From: Campylorhamphus procurvoides
Taxonomy: Eukaryota > Chordata > Aves > Passeriformes > Dendrocolaptidae
Direction: 5' to 3'
NCBI GenBank assembly: GCA_013396655.1
Contig: WBMV01005050.1
Coordinates: 748,714 to 812,713 of the forward strand
Length of the DNA: 64,000 bases
Shown here in pieces: positions 39,201 to 51,700 of this stretch. Under the pieces are notes generated by a model. The model saw only the letters and a list, made by a program, of their open reading frames with translations, had not been told where the DNA came from and searched no databases. A program made the position numbers and the translations under genes. Positions within the stretch are counted from its first letter, which is position 1. Every line of letters begins with the position of its first letter.

Positions 39201-39269
39201 TGTCAGTGTAAAAGGCAGTCAGTGCAAGCACAGTGACTGACAAAGTCACTTGTCAGTGTTTCACTGACA
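39201..39269. repeat. Two adjacent perfect hairpins built from TGTCAGTG words
   Basis: Hairpin 1: AGTGACT (39232-39238), loop GACAA, AGTCACT (39244-39250). Hairpin 2 starts at the next base: TGTCAGTG (39251-39258), loop TTT, CACTGACA (39262-39269). The same 8-mer TGTCAGTG also occurs at 39201-39208, and AGTCAGTG at 39218-39225. CTGTCA/TGACAG-like words resemble TALE (MEIS/PBX) sites, but that is only a motif likeness. It could form a cruciform in DNA or a stem in RNA. Confidence 0.7.
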
Positions 39270-39719
39270 CGTGTGCAATATTATAGGCAACTGTACAGAG
39301 AACTCTCATTCCAGTTCATTTTGGTTTAACTACAGCAGCAAATGTGTGCACTTTCCCCTCTTTACTGACTATTGTCCCCGTGGAGTTTTGATGGTAAGAG
39401 TGGCAGACGCTCTGCTGTTCTGCTGCTGGTGGTTAGAGCTGTTCAAAGGAACTAAAGAACAGGTCCATCAGAAATCTGATACTGTTTTCAACTTTTATGA
39501 GAAAACCTTATGTCCAAAATGTTAAGAAAAGCTAAGCTGTTTTTATGATCTGGAATGTAAAGCAAGGGATATTTTCAACCTGGTATATTTTTGACTTAAT
39601 AGAACATCTAACAAGAACTATGTAGAGCTCTTAAATGATGACATGCTTACACATCTTTAAAAAAAAAAAAAAGAGAAGAAATGTTTGCTAGTGAATGCTT
39701 GATGTGCATGCAACTGAAA

Positions 39720-40140
39720 AGAAGAAGGTGGAAATAAAAGTTCAAGCCATGGCAATGAGAAATGACATTTCCTATGGGCACAGTACAATGGAGAGCTCAT
39801 AAATGGAGAAGCTCAGTGAGAACCCAAAGTGGCGTCGCTAAAATCATCCTGAGATAAAAATTAGAGAATATCTAAAGCTGGTGGGATAAACATAAATGGA
39901 GAGTCTGTTTTTTTAAGCCAAATTGGAGCACTTCAGCTTGCCATGCTTTGCCGGACTTGCCTGAATATTCATCAAAGTGTGATTTCTGGTGATTGTGAAG
40001 GTTGATAGCCCACCTCGGTTTAACATGAGCAGGAAAGAGATTGGTAACAACAAAGAGGAAGTAGGCATTGTATTTAAATATCCTACTATAGCTAATTAAG
40101 CAGATTAGCAGAGCTTTGTTCTGTTTGCATTTATAGTCTG
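39720..40140. other. Candidate conserved non-coding element
   Basis: A non-repetitive block with a SOX-like ACAAAG (40050-40055), TAATTA (40093-40098), GATTAGC close by, and intact CpGs (GGCGTCGC near 39832). No ORF crosses it. It lies just downstream, in transcript sense, of the minus-strand coding exon candidate and could alternatively be its 3'UTR. Conservation is untested. Confidence 0.22.
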
Positions 40141-40307
40141 AAAAAATCCTTCCTTTTTGAATTGATTCTTTCAGTCCTAAAATATGTACTATCTATTTCA
40201 TACTGAAGCAGAATGAGATTGCAGTTACCAATTTAAGCTTAATATCTGGGTTTGAGAGGATATTTCTTATAAACCAGTGCAAGTTGCTAGCAAATGTGCA
40301 AAGCACT

Positions 40308-40816
40308 TCATATATAAAGCATATGTATAAAGCATACTGCTTCACTTCCTCCAAGTATGAAGGTCTTCATCTTGTTCAGTAGTTTACTTATTTCTTCTAT
40401 CTCAACCACTCCAAAAGAGCTAAACCCCCAATTCAAGAGCTGAGAAATATGGGAGAGATGAAACACCCTCTTTTCAGTTTTGTGTCCCTCAGTTGTTAAA
40501 AGCTTTATGTCATGTGATGGGAAGAAATTAGCTGGAAAAAGATCTGATGTTTCAAAGCTACTGTGTCTCTCACTGACTTCAGTTGGATGACTTAGCTGGC
40601 TCAAAATGGTCTTCAGAACCTCTGGCAGTCCATAAAGACTTCCTGTAACACCCAAAGTTTTGCGGGGGAAGTCCTGGAACAGCGAACAATCATGCCATAT
40701 GTATGTTACATCAAACAGCTCTGAAGCCTTGAAAGGATTGAGATCCACAGATTCCATAAAGTCCCTTGAGACTTCTACTTGTGCTATTGGTTGTACACGC
40801 AAAACACTTCTATACT
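40308..40816 (-). CDS. Candidate coding exon of an unrecognised gene
   Basis: On the - strand the frame is open for 168 codons, from a good acceptor (CTACTTTTCATCTCCAG, exon from 40816) to a stop at 40308-40310. An ORF this long is unlikely, though not impossible, by chance in a window this AT-rich. The peptide has ordinary composition without low complexity, for example SVDLNPFKASELFDVTYIWH, then KTLGVTGSLYGLPEVLKTIL, ending in SEAVCFIHMLYI. The codon at 40800-40802 is TTG, not ATG, so this is better read as an internal or terminal exon entered by splicing than as a whole gene. Alternative ends are donor-like AA/GTAAAC and GGAA/GTGAAG sites inside the last 30 codons. No membrane span or signal peptide is evident. 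I do not recognise the family. It could also be a pseudogene exon. Confidence 0.45.
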
Positions 40817-43800
40817 CTGGAGATGAAAAGTAGAATGAAAGCCTGAGGAAATAGCATCAGTTTCTGAAAATCCTACAATAAGTGACTTTGCCAAGGTCGT
40901 GAAGGAACTGGGAGTCAGACTATATAAATCTAAAGTTTTTAGTCATGATAGCCCTCCAAATGTAGCCTTTTTTTTCCCCCCTCTCAACTGGTTTGTGCCA
41001 CAAACCACATTTATATTCTAGATATTTTCCAAAAGGAAGGGGAAAGGAATTTTCCAATTTTCTTTCTGTTGCATTGTCTGGTTTTTACACACAGTGACAT
41101 AACATAACACCAGGATGTAAAATGATTCAGGGCCTAATGTCTTCAGTCATAACATGGGAAAACAGAGAAGCAGTTGGATAGTAATTTCTCACACTGCCAT
41201 GGCAGTTCTTTCTGCTGTGATTTAAGAAAGTATGGGCAGAGGAAAAGGTTCCCTTTGAAAGTGTTTTGAATGTAAAATATAAGATTCATTTCTATACTTC
41301 TTTAATCCAAATGCCAGACTTCTGAGCTAATCTATCAATCTGACCAAGACTTCACGTGCTTTACCTATCCAAACATCTCTCTTGAACTGGAAGTCCTGCT
41401 AACACCAACACATAATATCAGCATATTTTTTAGGAAAAGACAACCTTAATTTCTTGTAAATGTGTACCTCCTTAGTCTTGTTTAGTAGGACTGTTTGTGA
41501 CAGGACCTTGGATATGCAGTAGCTGTATTGTGCCTAGTTGTTATACACCAGACCAAGAGGCTGGGAGGCCAGGACTATGGGAGGGAAGAAATCCTGGAAT
41601 TATTCAGACGGTGGGAAAAAATGGGTAGTGTCAGGAATATTTCCTATAGAGCTACTAAGCCTAGATCTGATCACTGCTGTCACCAGATATGGTCTCTGCC
41701 AGAGAGAACCCTGGAGCTGGCTCTGGTGCATTATCATCTGCTGAAGCTCTGCTTGAAAAGAGTAAGTCTCTCAGAAATTCTGCCTGTGAAAATGGATCAG
41801 GTGTTATTGAAAAATCTCTGTTCAGTCATTGCAAAGGAATATGTGCCCTCCTTCAGCTCAAAGTAGAACTATTCCCTGCTTTTAACCAGGAGGTCCCAGT
41901 TCCCCTTTGGATACTAGATCTTCTCTCCCAGGAGAAATTTACAGTCTTTTTTCTAGTCCTTTAACTGTGTGATTCATCTCCTAAAGTTTTTCAATTATTT
42001 GGCCCATTCTTTATGTATGGATATCAAAGTATATTTGGGTACCAGTTTTCCCATTACCAGATGTAGAGGTTATATCACCTATTTGCTTCTCCATGGAGAC
42101 ATTCTGCCTGGGCCATGGAGTTAGCACAGCTGGCCATTGCAGTACACTAAGTTTCCCCTCCTCGAGGTGTTCAGCTTCTTTTCTTCTGAGCTACTCTTGT
42201 CCCATCTCACATAAAGTCTACTCTCTTTGATAGAAATTACCTCAAAGCACTTTATGTGAAATTCATTAACTACTCAGATTTTAATTCTCTTTTCAAGGTA
42301 GATAATCTTGTACTTCTTAGATTTCAATAGAGCAGAAATTTCCACAAAAGGAGGATGCCTTTCTGACGTGTGAGTAGTTGTGGAACAAAGAACTCAAAAG
42401 CTTTAAGTGAGTCAACCACAGAAATTTCTGTCTGACACTTAATTCTACTACAGCTTAAAGGCTGTCCTACAGGACAGTCCATGTTTTCTACTGTAAAATA
42501 GAAAAATCTCAAAATGTTGGAAAAGCTGTTCAGACAAACAAGGATCACTTACCTACTTTTTTTCTTCTTGACCTTATGATTTACCTAAATCATTATGAGT
42601 AAGTTATGGTTATTCAGCCAGTCTCCTTCCAGGAAGAACTGCTTACTAGTTTTCTGTTGCAGGAAGGTAATTACACTCTGTGGGAACCCAATTTGAGTCA
42701 TCAGGGTGGTGATGGTAAGGAAGTATCTCCACCACATCTCACTGCACCAGTTTGTCTCAATGCCTTTACAGTGTCTTCTGTTTCTTAGTACCCATCCTCT
42801 ACCATGAACATCCGGGTGTGATTGTTTCCAGAAATGCTGCCAGGTATTTCCTAAGGCTACTTTTGTTAGAGCAGGCACTGACACTGGTTTCAGAAGTGAC
42901 CATGACAGTGCTCATCTTGTCCCATTTGCTTCACAGGTCTGTTTTGTCTCCCAAACAATCTTGCTCATCAACCCCATACCTCTTGCTCTTGGTATGGGTG
43001 TTATTTCCACACAGGCCAATTTGTTTCAGGTCAGCCAAGCTGTTAAGGTACAGGTTTAATGAAAACTCAGGTGAGTCACTCCGACTGAAATTACACTGAC
43101 CACTTATGGGCCATGCCTTAGTTAAATTAAAATATTTTAAACCCTAAACTAGTGAAGTTAAAGTAGCTACAGTTTAAAATGAAGTCCACAGAGACTTCTG
43201 TCCAAATATGGATCAGGACCTGTTTTTGAAGGTGACCAGCAGACCAATAACACTCTAGTCAGGAGCTGTGCTTTGCATTAACCTGTGGAGGTAAAATGAA
43301 GGAACTTTTGTTTTTCTTGAACAGGACTGTGCATGTAAAACTATCTATAAAAAGCTGTCATACTCCTGGAAAACTAATACTGTAGGTATTTGCTATTTTT
43401 CTCTAGTGAAATCAAATAAAAAATTAATTAAAGGTTCCCATCATCTTCAAATTTTTTTTTAATAAGCAAACGAAGAGCCTTTGCAAAAATTTTATGTAGG
43501 TTAAAAGAGGAAGGGAGGGATCAGATTATTGCACAAACTGTTTGAAGTTTTCTTTTGACCACAGTGAAATTGAAAGAGCCAATCTGAATTTTATGTAGCA
43601 GCTCCTTTTTTCATTGGAAATGTGTCATCCTTGCAAATTAGAATGTGAAACTCTGATCCTATAAAAAAACCTTGAACACTTCAGATGTCTCAGGAAGGTC
43701 AAATTTTCATCCTGAGCAACTAGATTCATATTATAATGTCTCTAGCACAAAAATCAAGATTAGATATCTGTTAAAGTTCTTATTTTTTGCCGATTTAGGT

Positions 43801-44580
43801 TTAGCACTTGGTTTTGGAAGGGAGTATTATAAAGAGACCAACTTTTATGTGGGTTTTGGAGTAGGAACAGATCTGGGGGTTGTTTTCTTTTTGTTGTCAG
43901 TGTTATTTTTTAATCAATGTTGATAAAAAAGAACAGAGTGCTTAAGAGTTCTGCATTAATATTCCCTTGCTGCTAAGTGTGATCCCTTACAGATATGTTT
44001 ACCTTGATATGAAACAAAACCACCAGCAGTGCAAATATTGTCACTGTCAAGGAAGTGCAACAGTACTTTTATGTTGCCCTAAGATTCTTCTGCTCTCTGA
44101 GCTCTCTTGTTTGAGAAGTTTTTTCTCCTTTCATTTTTTTATCCTCCTTTAAGCAAGGATAAAAACTAAATTTTAAACTGTAAAACTAAATAATAAGGGT
44201 AATTCTTGTGGTCAACAGCAATTAAGACTTGAAGTGTGGGAAATCTGGCAAGGCACAAAAGTTTCATTTTTTTTGTTTGTTTTAATGTGTAGTTTAAATG
44301 CAATATGATGAAGTTTGGACAGCCAGCTCTTCCTCTGGGAAATCCATTCAAATAGTAAGCATAGCCATATCTAAAATGGGACTTTGGGGAAAAAAAGATG
44401 ATCTGATTCATGCCTTTGGAAAGGAAAAGAATCAATCAGAAACTTTTTAACAGAGAAATTCAGTCAAAATCTAAACACAATGTAGAGGGGGGGGTTAAAG
44501 GGCCTTACCTTGTTGATGTCACTCACATAAGTAGTACCATTGAGTAGGGCAAATATACTATGTCTAAATGGGCACCTTTC
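40817..44580. other. Gene-free stretch (possible intron of the minus-strand gene)
   Basis: No other exon supported. Overlapping ORFs of 91-115 codons at 41528-41964 and 42585-43099 have no convincing splice sites or motifs. A poly-G run lies near 44487. Confidence 0.4.
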
Positions 44581-44606
44581 GGGGCTGGGAGTGGGAGGGG
44601 TGGGGG
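44581..44606 (+). other. G-quadruplex-forming motif
   Basis: Five G-runs separated by one to three bases: GGGG, CT, GGG, AGT, GGG, A, GGGG, T, GGGGG. This fits the classic G3+N1-7 pattern on the + strand. Confidence 0.8.
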
Positions 44607-44639
44607 AAAATGATTAGGTGGTCCTATTAGAAGGCACTG

Positions 44640-44940
44640 GCAGAAAGAGTCCAAATTTCCTAACAGACAGGATAATCAGTAGCAATTAAGAGGCAAAGTA
44701 GCAAACTAATAAAGTAACTTGTCACCAGTTGTCATCTTAGTGATCAATTCACACCTCCACGACAATAACATCGACTCTTCAAGTGCTCTAATGACCCTGA
44801 ATCCCTAAAGTGACAGGAGGATTAGAGCAAAGATAATGTGCTGGAAAGGTGATAATGAAGTGGTGGGATTACAAAATGAGTTTCATCCTAGATGGAAAGC
44901 AAAAGGGAGTGTTCAGTCCCACTCCAGCTATGAGGTTCAC
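44640..44940. other. Candidate conserved non-coding element
   Basis: A non-repetitive block with several TAAT, GATAAT and TGACAGG/TGTCA words (for example AAAGTGACAGGAGGATTAG near 44807) and intact CpGs (CCACGAC, ATCGAC near 44760-44775). No ORF. It resembles a developmental enhancer in texture only. Confidence 0.2.
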
Positions 44941-45325
44941 GTGGATAAACTCTCATTGACTTCCTCATCCAGTAAGGATCAGGACCTTAATTTAATTAAT
45001 TAAGGCTTTTCATTTCTTAGTTAAATCTGAAACACACGACTGTGGCAGCTCTGTGTTTCCTGAAAGGAGCAGATATTTCTTAGGTAATTAAGTTACTCTC
45101 TTACATTGTTTTTTTATCTTATCTCTGCAAGTTTTATATTGCAGACATTGGTTGCTTGTATCCTTTTAATTCTGTGCAATTAGTTTTAGAGAGATTTAAT
45201 TTATTTTGAATAGAATGTGCATAACTGCTTTTCCATGCACTGATTGTTGTAAGAAATGAGAAACTGAGTATGTAATTGCTCACTAACAAAATAGTGTTAT
45301 CTTTTTGCTCAGCATTACAAGTGCT

Positions 45326-45338
45326 TAGATAGATAGAT

Positions 45339-45398
<60 letters not shown>
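45326..45398. repeat. (TAGA)n tetranucleotide microsatellite
   Basis: About 18 TAGA units with one interruption (GATGATAG near 45337). Likely polymorphic in length. Confidence 0.97.
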
Positions 45399-45399
<1 letters not shown>

Positions 45400-47559
45400 A
45401 TACTTACTGCATGGCAGTAGCATTTTGAGGTGCTAAAACAGAAATGGTGTTCTGGTAGATGTTGTTGAAAATGCATATTTTAAAATGTCCACTATGTTTA
45501 CCATATAATCAAAACAATCCTGTTCATTAAATGCCATCTGTCTCTTGTTAAATTACACTTGAACTATGTCTGTAACCCGTTTCAAAAGAATATGTTAATA
45601 CTAAAGACAGGGGAAAGGGTACAACAGGCCACTTCTGGTATTTTAAGCCCCGGTCTTCATTAGATGTTACTCTGCTGCTTCATTGTAGCTAATTAACTTG
45701 TATATTGAAAACCCTTTAGAATGATTTGATACAGGGAGATGTGGGAATACATCGTGCTGGGATTAGCACATTTATATTGCTGTAGCTCTGTCCCTGCTGT
45801 TTGGGTGCTGGGGGAGGTAACCATTTACAAATTTAGCTGTATTAGGACCATTTTCAAGTGGTATAAATTCTACTGATAGCAATTTGAGCAAAATTTGCTT
45901 TACTTCAGTGGGAGATGTACAAATAGACAATTTGCCACTACACATTCTAGTGCCAGAGTCTGCCCTGAAAGATTATTCTTGAGAAGCTTTATTTGTTATT
46001 TTGTGATTTTTTTTGGGGGTGGGAGGAATAAATAAATATGTTTCAAAATTCTGACTTTATAGAGTTGGATTTTGAAACAAGGTATTGTAACTTCTTTGGT
46101 AATCAGAATGAAATTTTAAATACATCTGTGTTGTGCCCTCTATTCCCCTCAAGATTTTGAATTTCCTGGTTTCAGGCTTTACGGTTAAGCACTCGAAAAT
46201 CTAGGTGAGCATGCTATACAAATTTTTCCTTTTGTGTACTTTATACAGCACTATTTATAAGTCTGTAGAATATTGCACGTGTGCTAATTAATTAATTCTT
46301 CATAGAAAGCTTGGCTTTCTGTGGAAAACTGGCTCTCAAGACCAAGGGGTTTTTTCCAATTTTAGGAGTAAAAAATGAAAATTCATTGCAATGCAGAACA
46401 CAGGTGTGAACTTCCATATGCTGAATTCAAGCCAAGGAACATGGCTCAGGCACTTATGAGAAAATTCATGAGTGTCATGTTTCAGCACCAGTTGTACAGC
46501 CATGGAGTAGCATCAACTAGAACCAGGAAGAAATGACATCTACCATGTAATTAAATGATTCTTTTTAATTACCTGAATTGCATTATAATGCATTTAGGGT
46601 TATTCTTAAAAATAAAAAGGCATTTCTGTTCCAGACTTTAACCTAAGCATGCGGTATTAATAATGAGGGAGTTGCTGTGATATTACAGTTCTTTACACCT
46701 TGGAAGAGCAACAGAGCCACAAGACCTGTTTAGTAAAAGCTACAAAAGAGTTTTTGGAGATAATTGACTTTTTGCCATTGCCAGCCAGGGACAGAAGATA
46801 GCTGATAGTCTAGCCTATGGAGGCAATATCTCCTTGCCAATACTGATCCACATATCAACACACTCTATGAGAGGTAAGTCCTGAACTGCAGGTGTTTGCT
46901 GTGGGCTTTTTGCCCTTGGTTTGTACCAAGATGAGCACAGATCCTATAATTCACAAGGCTGTTGAGTTCACTACATGCCAAACATAGAATAGGCAGCGAG
47001 TAAAGGTGAATATGCAATAGCAATCCTTATTGCAGGAATGTGGCCTGAATTTAATATTCTATATCCATATATATGACCCCTCTAATTTTCCATTACAGAC
47101 CAGATTTGATCTTTCTTTATGGTTGCAGTACATTGGGTTAGAGGTACTGTTATTTCACTTTGATGTAGAACAGCGAGCCATTTTTGAAACAATATGTTCA
47201 GTCAGTCTTTTATTTATTATTTCCTTTTGTCCTTAACAGATTGCCCATTCTAAATGGAAGAGTAGGAGCGCTGTTGTCTCGTTGGTCACCTTGCTGTGAA
47301 GTTGTGATGTAGCAAATGGCTAATGCATGAATACATGCAGGGACAGTTTTAACCCACATTTCACACCGTCATAATCAATTCATTGGTTCTGAAGAACAAA
47401 ACAAAAACAACAGCCCTTGTCCAGCTGCAGCAGGCAAGAGTTAGGACATATGCTGGTGTGAAAGAGGGAGTAGGGCAGGAGACCCCTGCCGAAAACATCA
47501 GAACAAAGGGAGTGCAATCGCCTTGGCAAGGCATGGGATGACTTAAATACCCTTTTGTA
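45399..47559. other. Gene-free stretch
   Basis: No supported gene. 45640-45720 (CATTGTAGCTAATTAACTTG and flanks) has homeodomain-type cores. A consensus donor string GAGAG/GTAAGTCC is at 46873/46874 without a convincing exon before it. Confidence 0.35.
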
Positions 47560-47680
47560 TGAAATATGAATGAGTTGGCATTGTGAATTGCAGCATGGGG
47601 GGCTCCTCCGCGTCACCGATTAGCCACACGATTACCCAGATTACACGGGGAAATGGCCAAGGTAAATAAGGCCAGCCTTC
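47560..47680. promoter_or_regulatory. Candidate regulatory block with three GATTA sites and clustered CpGs
   Basis: GATTA occurs at 47618-47622, 47630-47634 and 47639-47643, all on one strand within 26 bases, next to CTCCGCGTCACCG. GATTA (TAATC on the other strand) is the core of bicoid-class homeodomain sites (OTX, PITX, GSC). CpGs are unusually dense for this window. There is no coding frame of note. Function is inferred from motif clustering only. Confidence 0.25.
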
Positions 47681-48466
47681 TGCCACCTCCTCCCTGGGGC
47701 CAGCAGTAGGCTGGCCTAACCTCTTCCCTGCTACTGGGAGCTGGAAGGGAAGGGGGTGGAGGAGAAGGGGAGTGGAGCCATAAGCCCTCTGTTTAACAAA
47801 AATAAGGATTTCAAGGGCAACAGCATTAAAAGGTCTTTCTGCTCAAGTGATGTATGGGCATTGTTCCCTGCTTGCTACACAATGTGGGAGTAAATTGCTT
47901 GGTCAAAAAGAGATCTTGTATCCTCTCCTTTGTCTCTCTGTCCTCCCAGGTTAAGGGACAGCCATCGGGTGAGGATCACAAAGAGTGTGGTAGGCACAAT
48001 CCGTGTCCCGCGATCTTCTCTCCCCTCTATAATCTTGTGCATTGATTAGTTCTCCCCTCCTTCCCCACCACGCAGCTTTTATGGCCTTAGGGTAACACTG
48101 TGAAAACTGTGTTTAGCCACCTCAGGGCAGCTCAAGGAGAGATTATTTTCCTATGCTGGAGTTGTAAGGCACAAATAATCAACCTGTGATCCAAAATAAA
48201 CTCATGTCTATATTATGGAAGATCAGTCTTAAATGAAGCCACATCGTAAGTGCTCAGCAATGCATGTGCTCACAGTATGAACTGTATAATGTGAAATATG
48301 TGTGTATATGTTATGCATGTAGACCTAAGCTCTCTCAAAAGTGAAGACATAAAAATGTCTTCATCACAAAGGAGCTGTTGGTGATTATAGCTTTTCAGCT
48401 GAAAAGGCTTCTAATGTTTGTATGTTTTGTAGTGTCTTTTACAGTGGTGATCTTCAACTCTTTTCT
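47681..48466. other. Gene-free stretch with a purine-rich segment
   Basis: A G/A-rich segment at 47738-47780 (GGGAGCTGGAAGGGAAGGGG and onward), otherwise nothing supported. Confidence 0.4.
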
Positions 48467-48795
48467 AGAATCATGGAATTGTTAATGCTGGAAGAGATTA
48501 TTAAATCCAGTTGTCAACACCACTGTGTTGACTGCTAAACCATATCTCCAAGGGCCACATCCACGTGTCTTTTGAACACTTCCAAGGATGGTGATTTCAG
48601 TGCCTCCTTCAGTGCTTGATGACCTTATCAGTGCAAAACATTTTTCCTAATATCCAAACTGTACTTCCTCTGGGGTAACCTGAGGCCCCTTCTCTCATTC
48701 TCTCACTTTTTACCTGAGAGAAGAGACCAAACCCCACCTTGCAGCAACCTCCTTTTCGGCTGGCTGTAGACAACAGAATGGGTCCCCATGAGAGT
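48467..48795 (-). mobile_element. CR1 LINE 3' fragment, antisense, about 330 bp
   Basis: The + strand is the reverse complement of a CR1 3' region. It begins AGAATCATGGAATTGTTAAT, continues with TTTTTCCTAATATCCAAACT and CTTCCTCTGGGGTAACCTGA, then AGAGAAGAGACCAAACCCCA and CAACCTCC, and ends near GGGTCCCCATGAG. These blocks follow the order of the avian CR1 consensus. It is 5' truncated, with no intact frame. Confidence 0.88.
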
Positions 48796-51700
48796 TGTAG
48801 AGCAACAAGGTGCGCCCCTGTCCTGCAGAGTTTAATTGAAGGTGCTGTGTGATGTCCCATCTCCTTGCAAAGGTACTGTCAGTGCATGAATTAAGACACA
48901 GCGTCCTTGCAGGGATGAGCTTTTACACCAGGAGCTCCTTGACGCAAATGATGTTCCCAGATGTGCTCAAACCCATCTGGGCTCCCAAAGGAGACTACAG
49001 TTCCCTGGGTGATTTTTGGGGAGATTTTGGTGTCTATAAGTTGTAGTTGTTTAGAAAGGGTATTTAATTGGGTTAAACTAAGGCCTGGTTTTCCTTAGAA
49101 TGGAAAAGAATCAGTTTGAGGCAATAACTGGAAATGTTTAAAACGAAGGGAAAGGGGTGGTTTGACTTCAGTGATTTTCTTTCTTTTTAGTTTCAGGTGA
49201 CCTACTAATGAAATTCAGCACAAGTTTATGAATAGTTTGGCTTGTCCCATATTTGCATTCTTCCCTAAATAAGATATTCAGCTGGAAGTTTTTGCCCAAG
49301 ACTGACTTGTACTACTATGCTGAGGTTATGAGTTAATGGCAAAACAGATTGGGAAACAGGCTAGTGACTGAGAATGGTAGCTCATTAGAATTTAATGGAT
49401 TTTTATTCAGACATATTTCAAATAGCACCCTAGTATGGAAATATTCACAAATCTTAATAGATCACAGAGAAAAGGTGTAACTTGCACTTTTGCTCTGGAA
49501 GTTTTACACAACTGGAAGTAAAAAACATACTTCATAGCCTGCTTCACTGCTACAGAGAGCAAGCAATTGAAGTGAGACTTAAAACCCCAAACCTAAAATC
49601 AAAGAACACTCGGCAGAACTTCAAATAAACAAACAAACAAAAAAATAAGTGAAGATGAATTGCTATTAGTGGTTCATATTTTAAATCTTTACATTTCTAA
49701 ATGATGAAGACATCCCCCCCCCAAAAAATATAATCTCACAAAATTTATTCCCTCATCATCAAATGGAGTGCTTGTTGTAGTTTGCCTAAGGTTCCAGGGA
49801 AAGTGAGTTCCTTGTTTTTTCTATGCTGCAAATACAGATATCAGCGTTCTAACCTACTTGACTAATTGTATTATTTTATATAATCTAAATTTCTTCTTTT
49901 TCACTTCGTACCATAATCTGCTGAGCATTACAACTTTGTCTAGTTTTATGTTAAATGTGTTTCACCCAGGATTGGGTGTCTGCTCATGCTGAAAGGGACT
50001 CTGGGTTTGTACCTGTGTATGTGCTTTGTACAGAAGGTGCAACCTCTCAGGTAAGTTGTGCTTTTCTAATACCACATTTCCTTACATTTTGGATTTAAAA
50101 AGGCATCTTGATTGTGCTGAACTCTATTGATGGTTTTCTGGGCTAACAAAAAGTGCCTGGCTTCCAGCCATTCTTTCTTTGAAGACATTGTTTTTTCTTT
50201 CTACATAGTTGTCTATTTGCAATTTATGGATGTCTAGATCATTGTGTATGGACACTTCTTATTACTTTTATCAGACTCAATCAGAATAGTTCATTGGGAT
50301 AGAATGGTTTGTAAGAGATCTATATTATCTAAAAACGGTGCTGTTTGCAATTGCAACCTCAATTTTCCTTCTTTTTTTATTTTTTTTATTGTGAAATTTT
50401 GCCTGCACTTCAGGTTTGACATATAATTCCCCCAGTTATCAAAACAGCTGCAATGCTATTGGAAATAAAAGCTCAGTTCAGACCTTTCTGCTGCCTTTAA
50501 ATCCAATTCTCTACAGTATTGTTTTGAAGGTTTGCCATGCTTGTGTGCTCAGGAAGTGCCTGGAGAGCCACCCGTACGCAGGTAGAATGCCAAATAAAGG
50601 AGATCTTCTCGGGCAGATCTCTTTCCACTGACCTGATTGTTGTTTAGGAGATGCAGAGATTATTGACTGAGCAGCAAGAAGGAAGGGTGAATTGATCTGA
50701 TAGTGAAATTATGCTTTTTTTGCTGAGAGGGGGATTTTTCTGATGGAGAAAGAACAAATTGATTTATTGGTTAATTGAAGGAGAGAATTGACTGGGAGAG
50801 GCAGTGAGAATTTGATGAATGTCAATTACAGGAAAAAAGGGGTCTTTCAATATATGCACAAACATTTATTTATTTCCTCATTTGTCTACTTCTTAATGTG
50901 TAATGGAGATAGGTGGCTTTGCTTGACTCTTCTTGGGACTCTGTTCATTCCTCAGACTTTTGCAAGATGAATAGGCCTGACTTTGTCTGGATCTTTTTCT
51001 CCTTTAAAATATGATTGGAAATGTTCCTTCATTGAAGTCTATAAAGTTTGTTGCTGCTGTTTTTTCTTAAAGCTGTTCTTTCTTTTTCAGTTTATTAAGT
51101 CTGCCAGTGTATGTTCTTTGTCACTAACTGTGATTGTCTAATCCAGGTCTGGGTTTTAACGCATGTTAGGCATTAAAATAGAACTAATATTTTTTTCCTT
51201 TAAAAAATCTTCCAGATTTCACTAGACAACTCTCTACATTTGTAGTACCAGATCTGCTTCCATAAGTACAGTCATTGCTCCTTAACCCTTTGCAGAAGGG
51301 ACAGTGATTTGTTCTGTCTGGCTGGTGCAACATCTGTAGTGAGGGCTTCAAAGTGCTACAGTAATAATAAAAAAAATACTAAAATAGTCAAAGTGATACC
51401 GACAATACTCATACTGGTAGTAATAAATAGCTACATATTGGTGCCACATAAATATTAATTACTCCAATGCTTAATTTAATTTCTAATTAATTTAGAATTA
51501 GGTTCCTAATTTCTGTCTGGATGAGGTTGCTATAATCTTCATATGGTGCATTTAGGAGACCCAGAGGTGTTTTCATTCCCATTTTACAGGAATGGAATAG
51601 AAGGCATCCAAATCTGTCTTCTGAGGACTCTTAACTCTTAGGGTGTCCTCAATGAAGTTTCTCCTTTTCCCTCAAGAGAAGGTTTCTATTCAGAAACTTC

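Noticed and set aside
39300..39400. Possible exon ending at GATG/GTAAGAG (39393/39394)
   Set aside because: The acceptors are ambiguous and the reading frame is short. A donor match alone is expected by chance.
46790..46880. Possible exon ending at GAGAG/GTAAGTCC
   Set aside because: Strong donor string but only a weak acceptor and no sustained frame.
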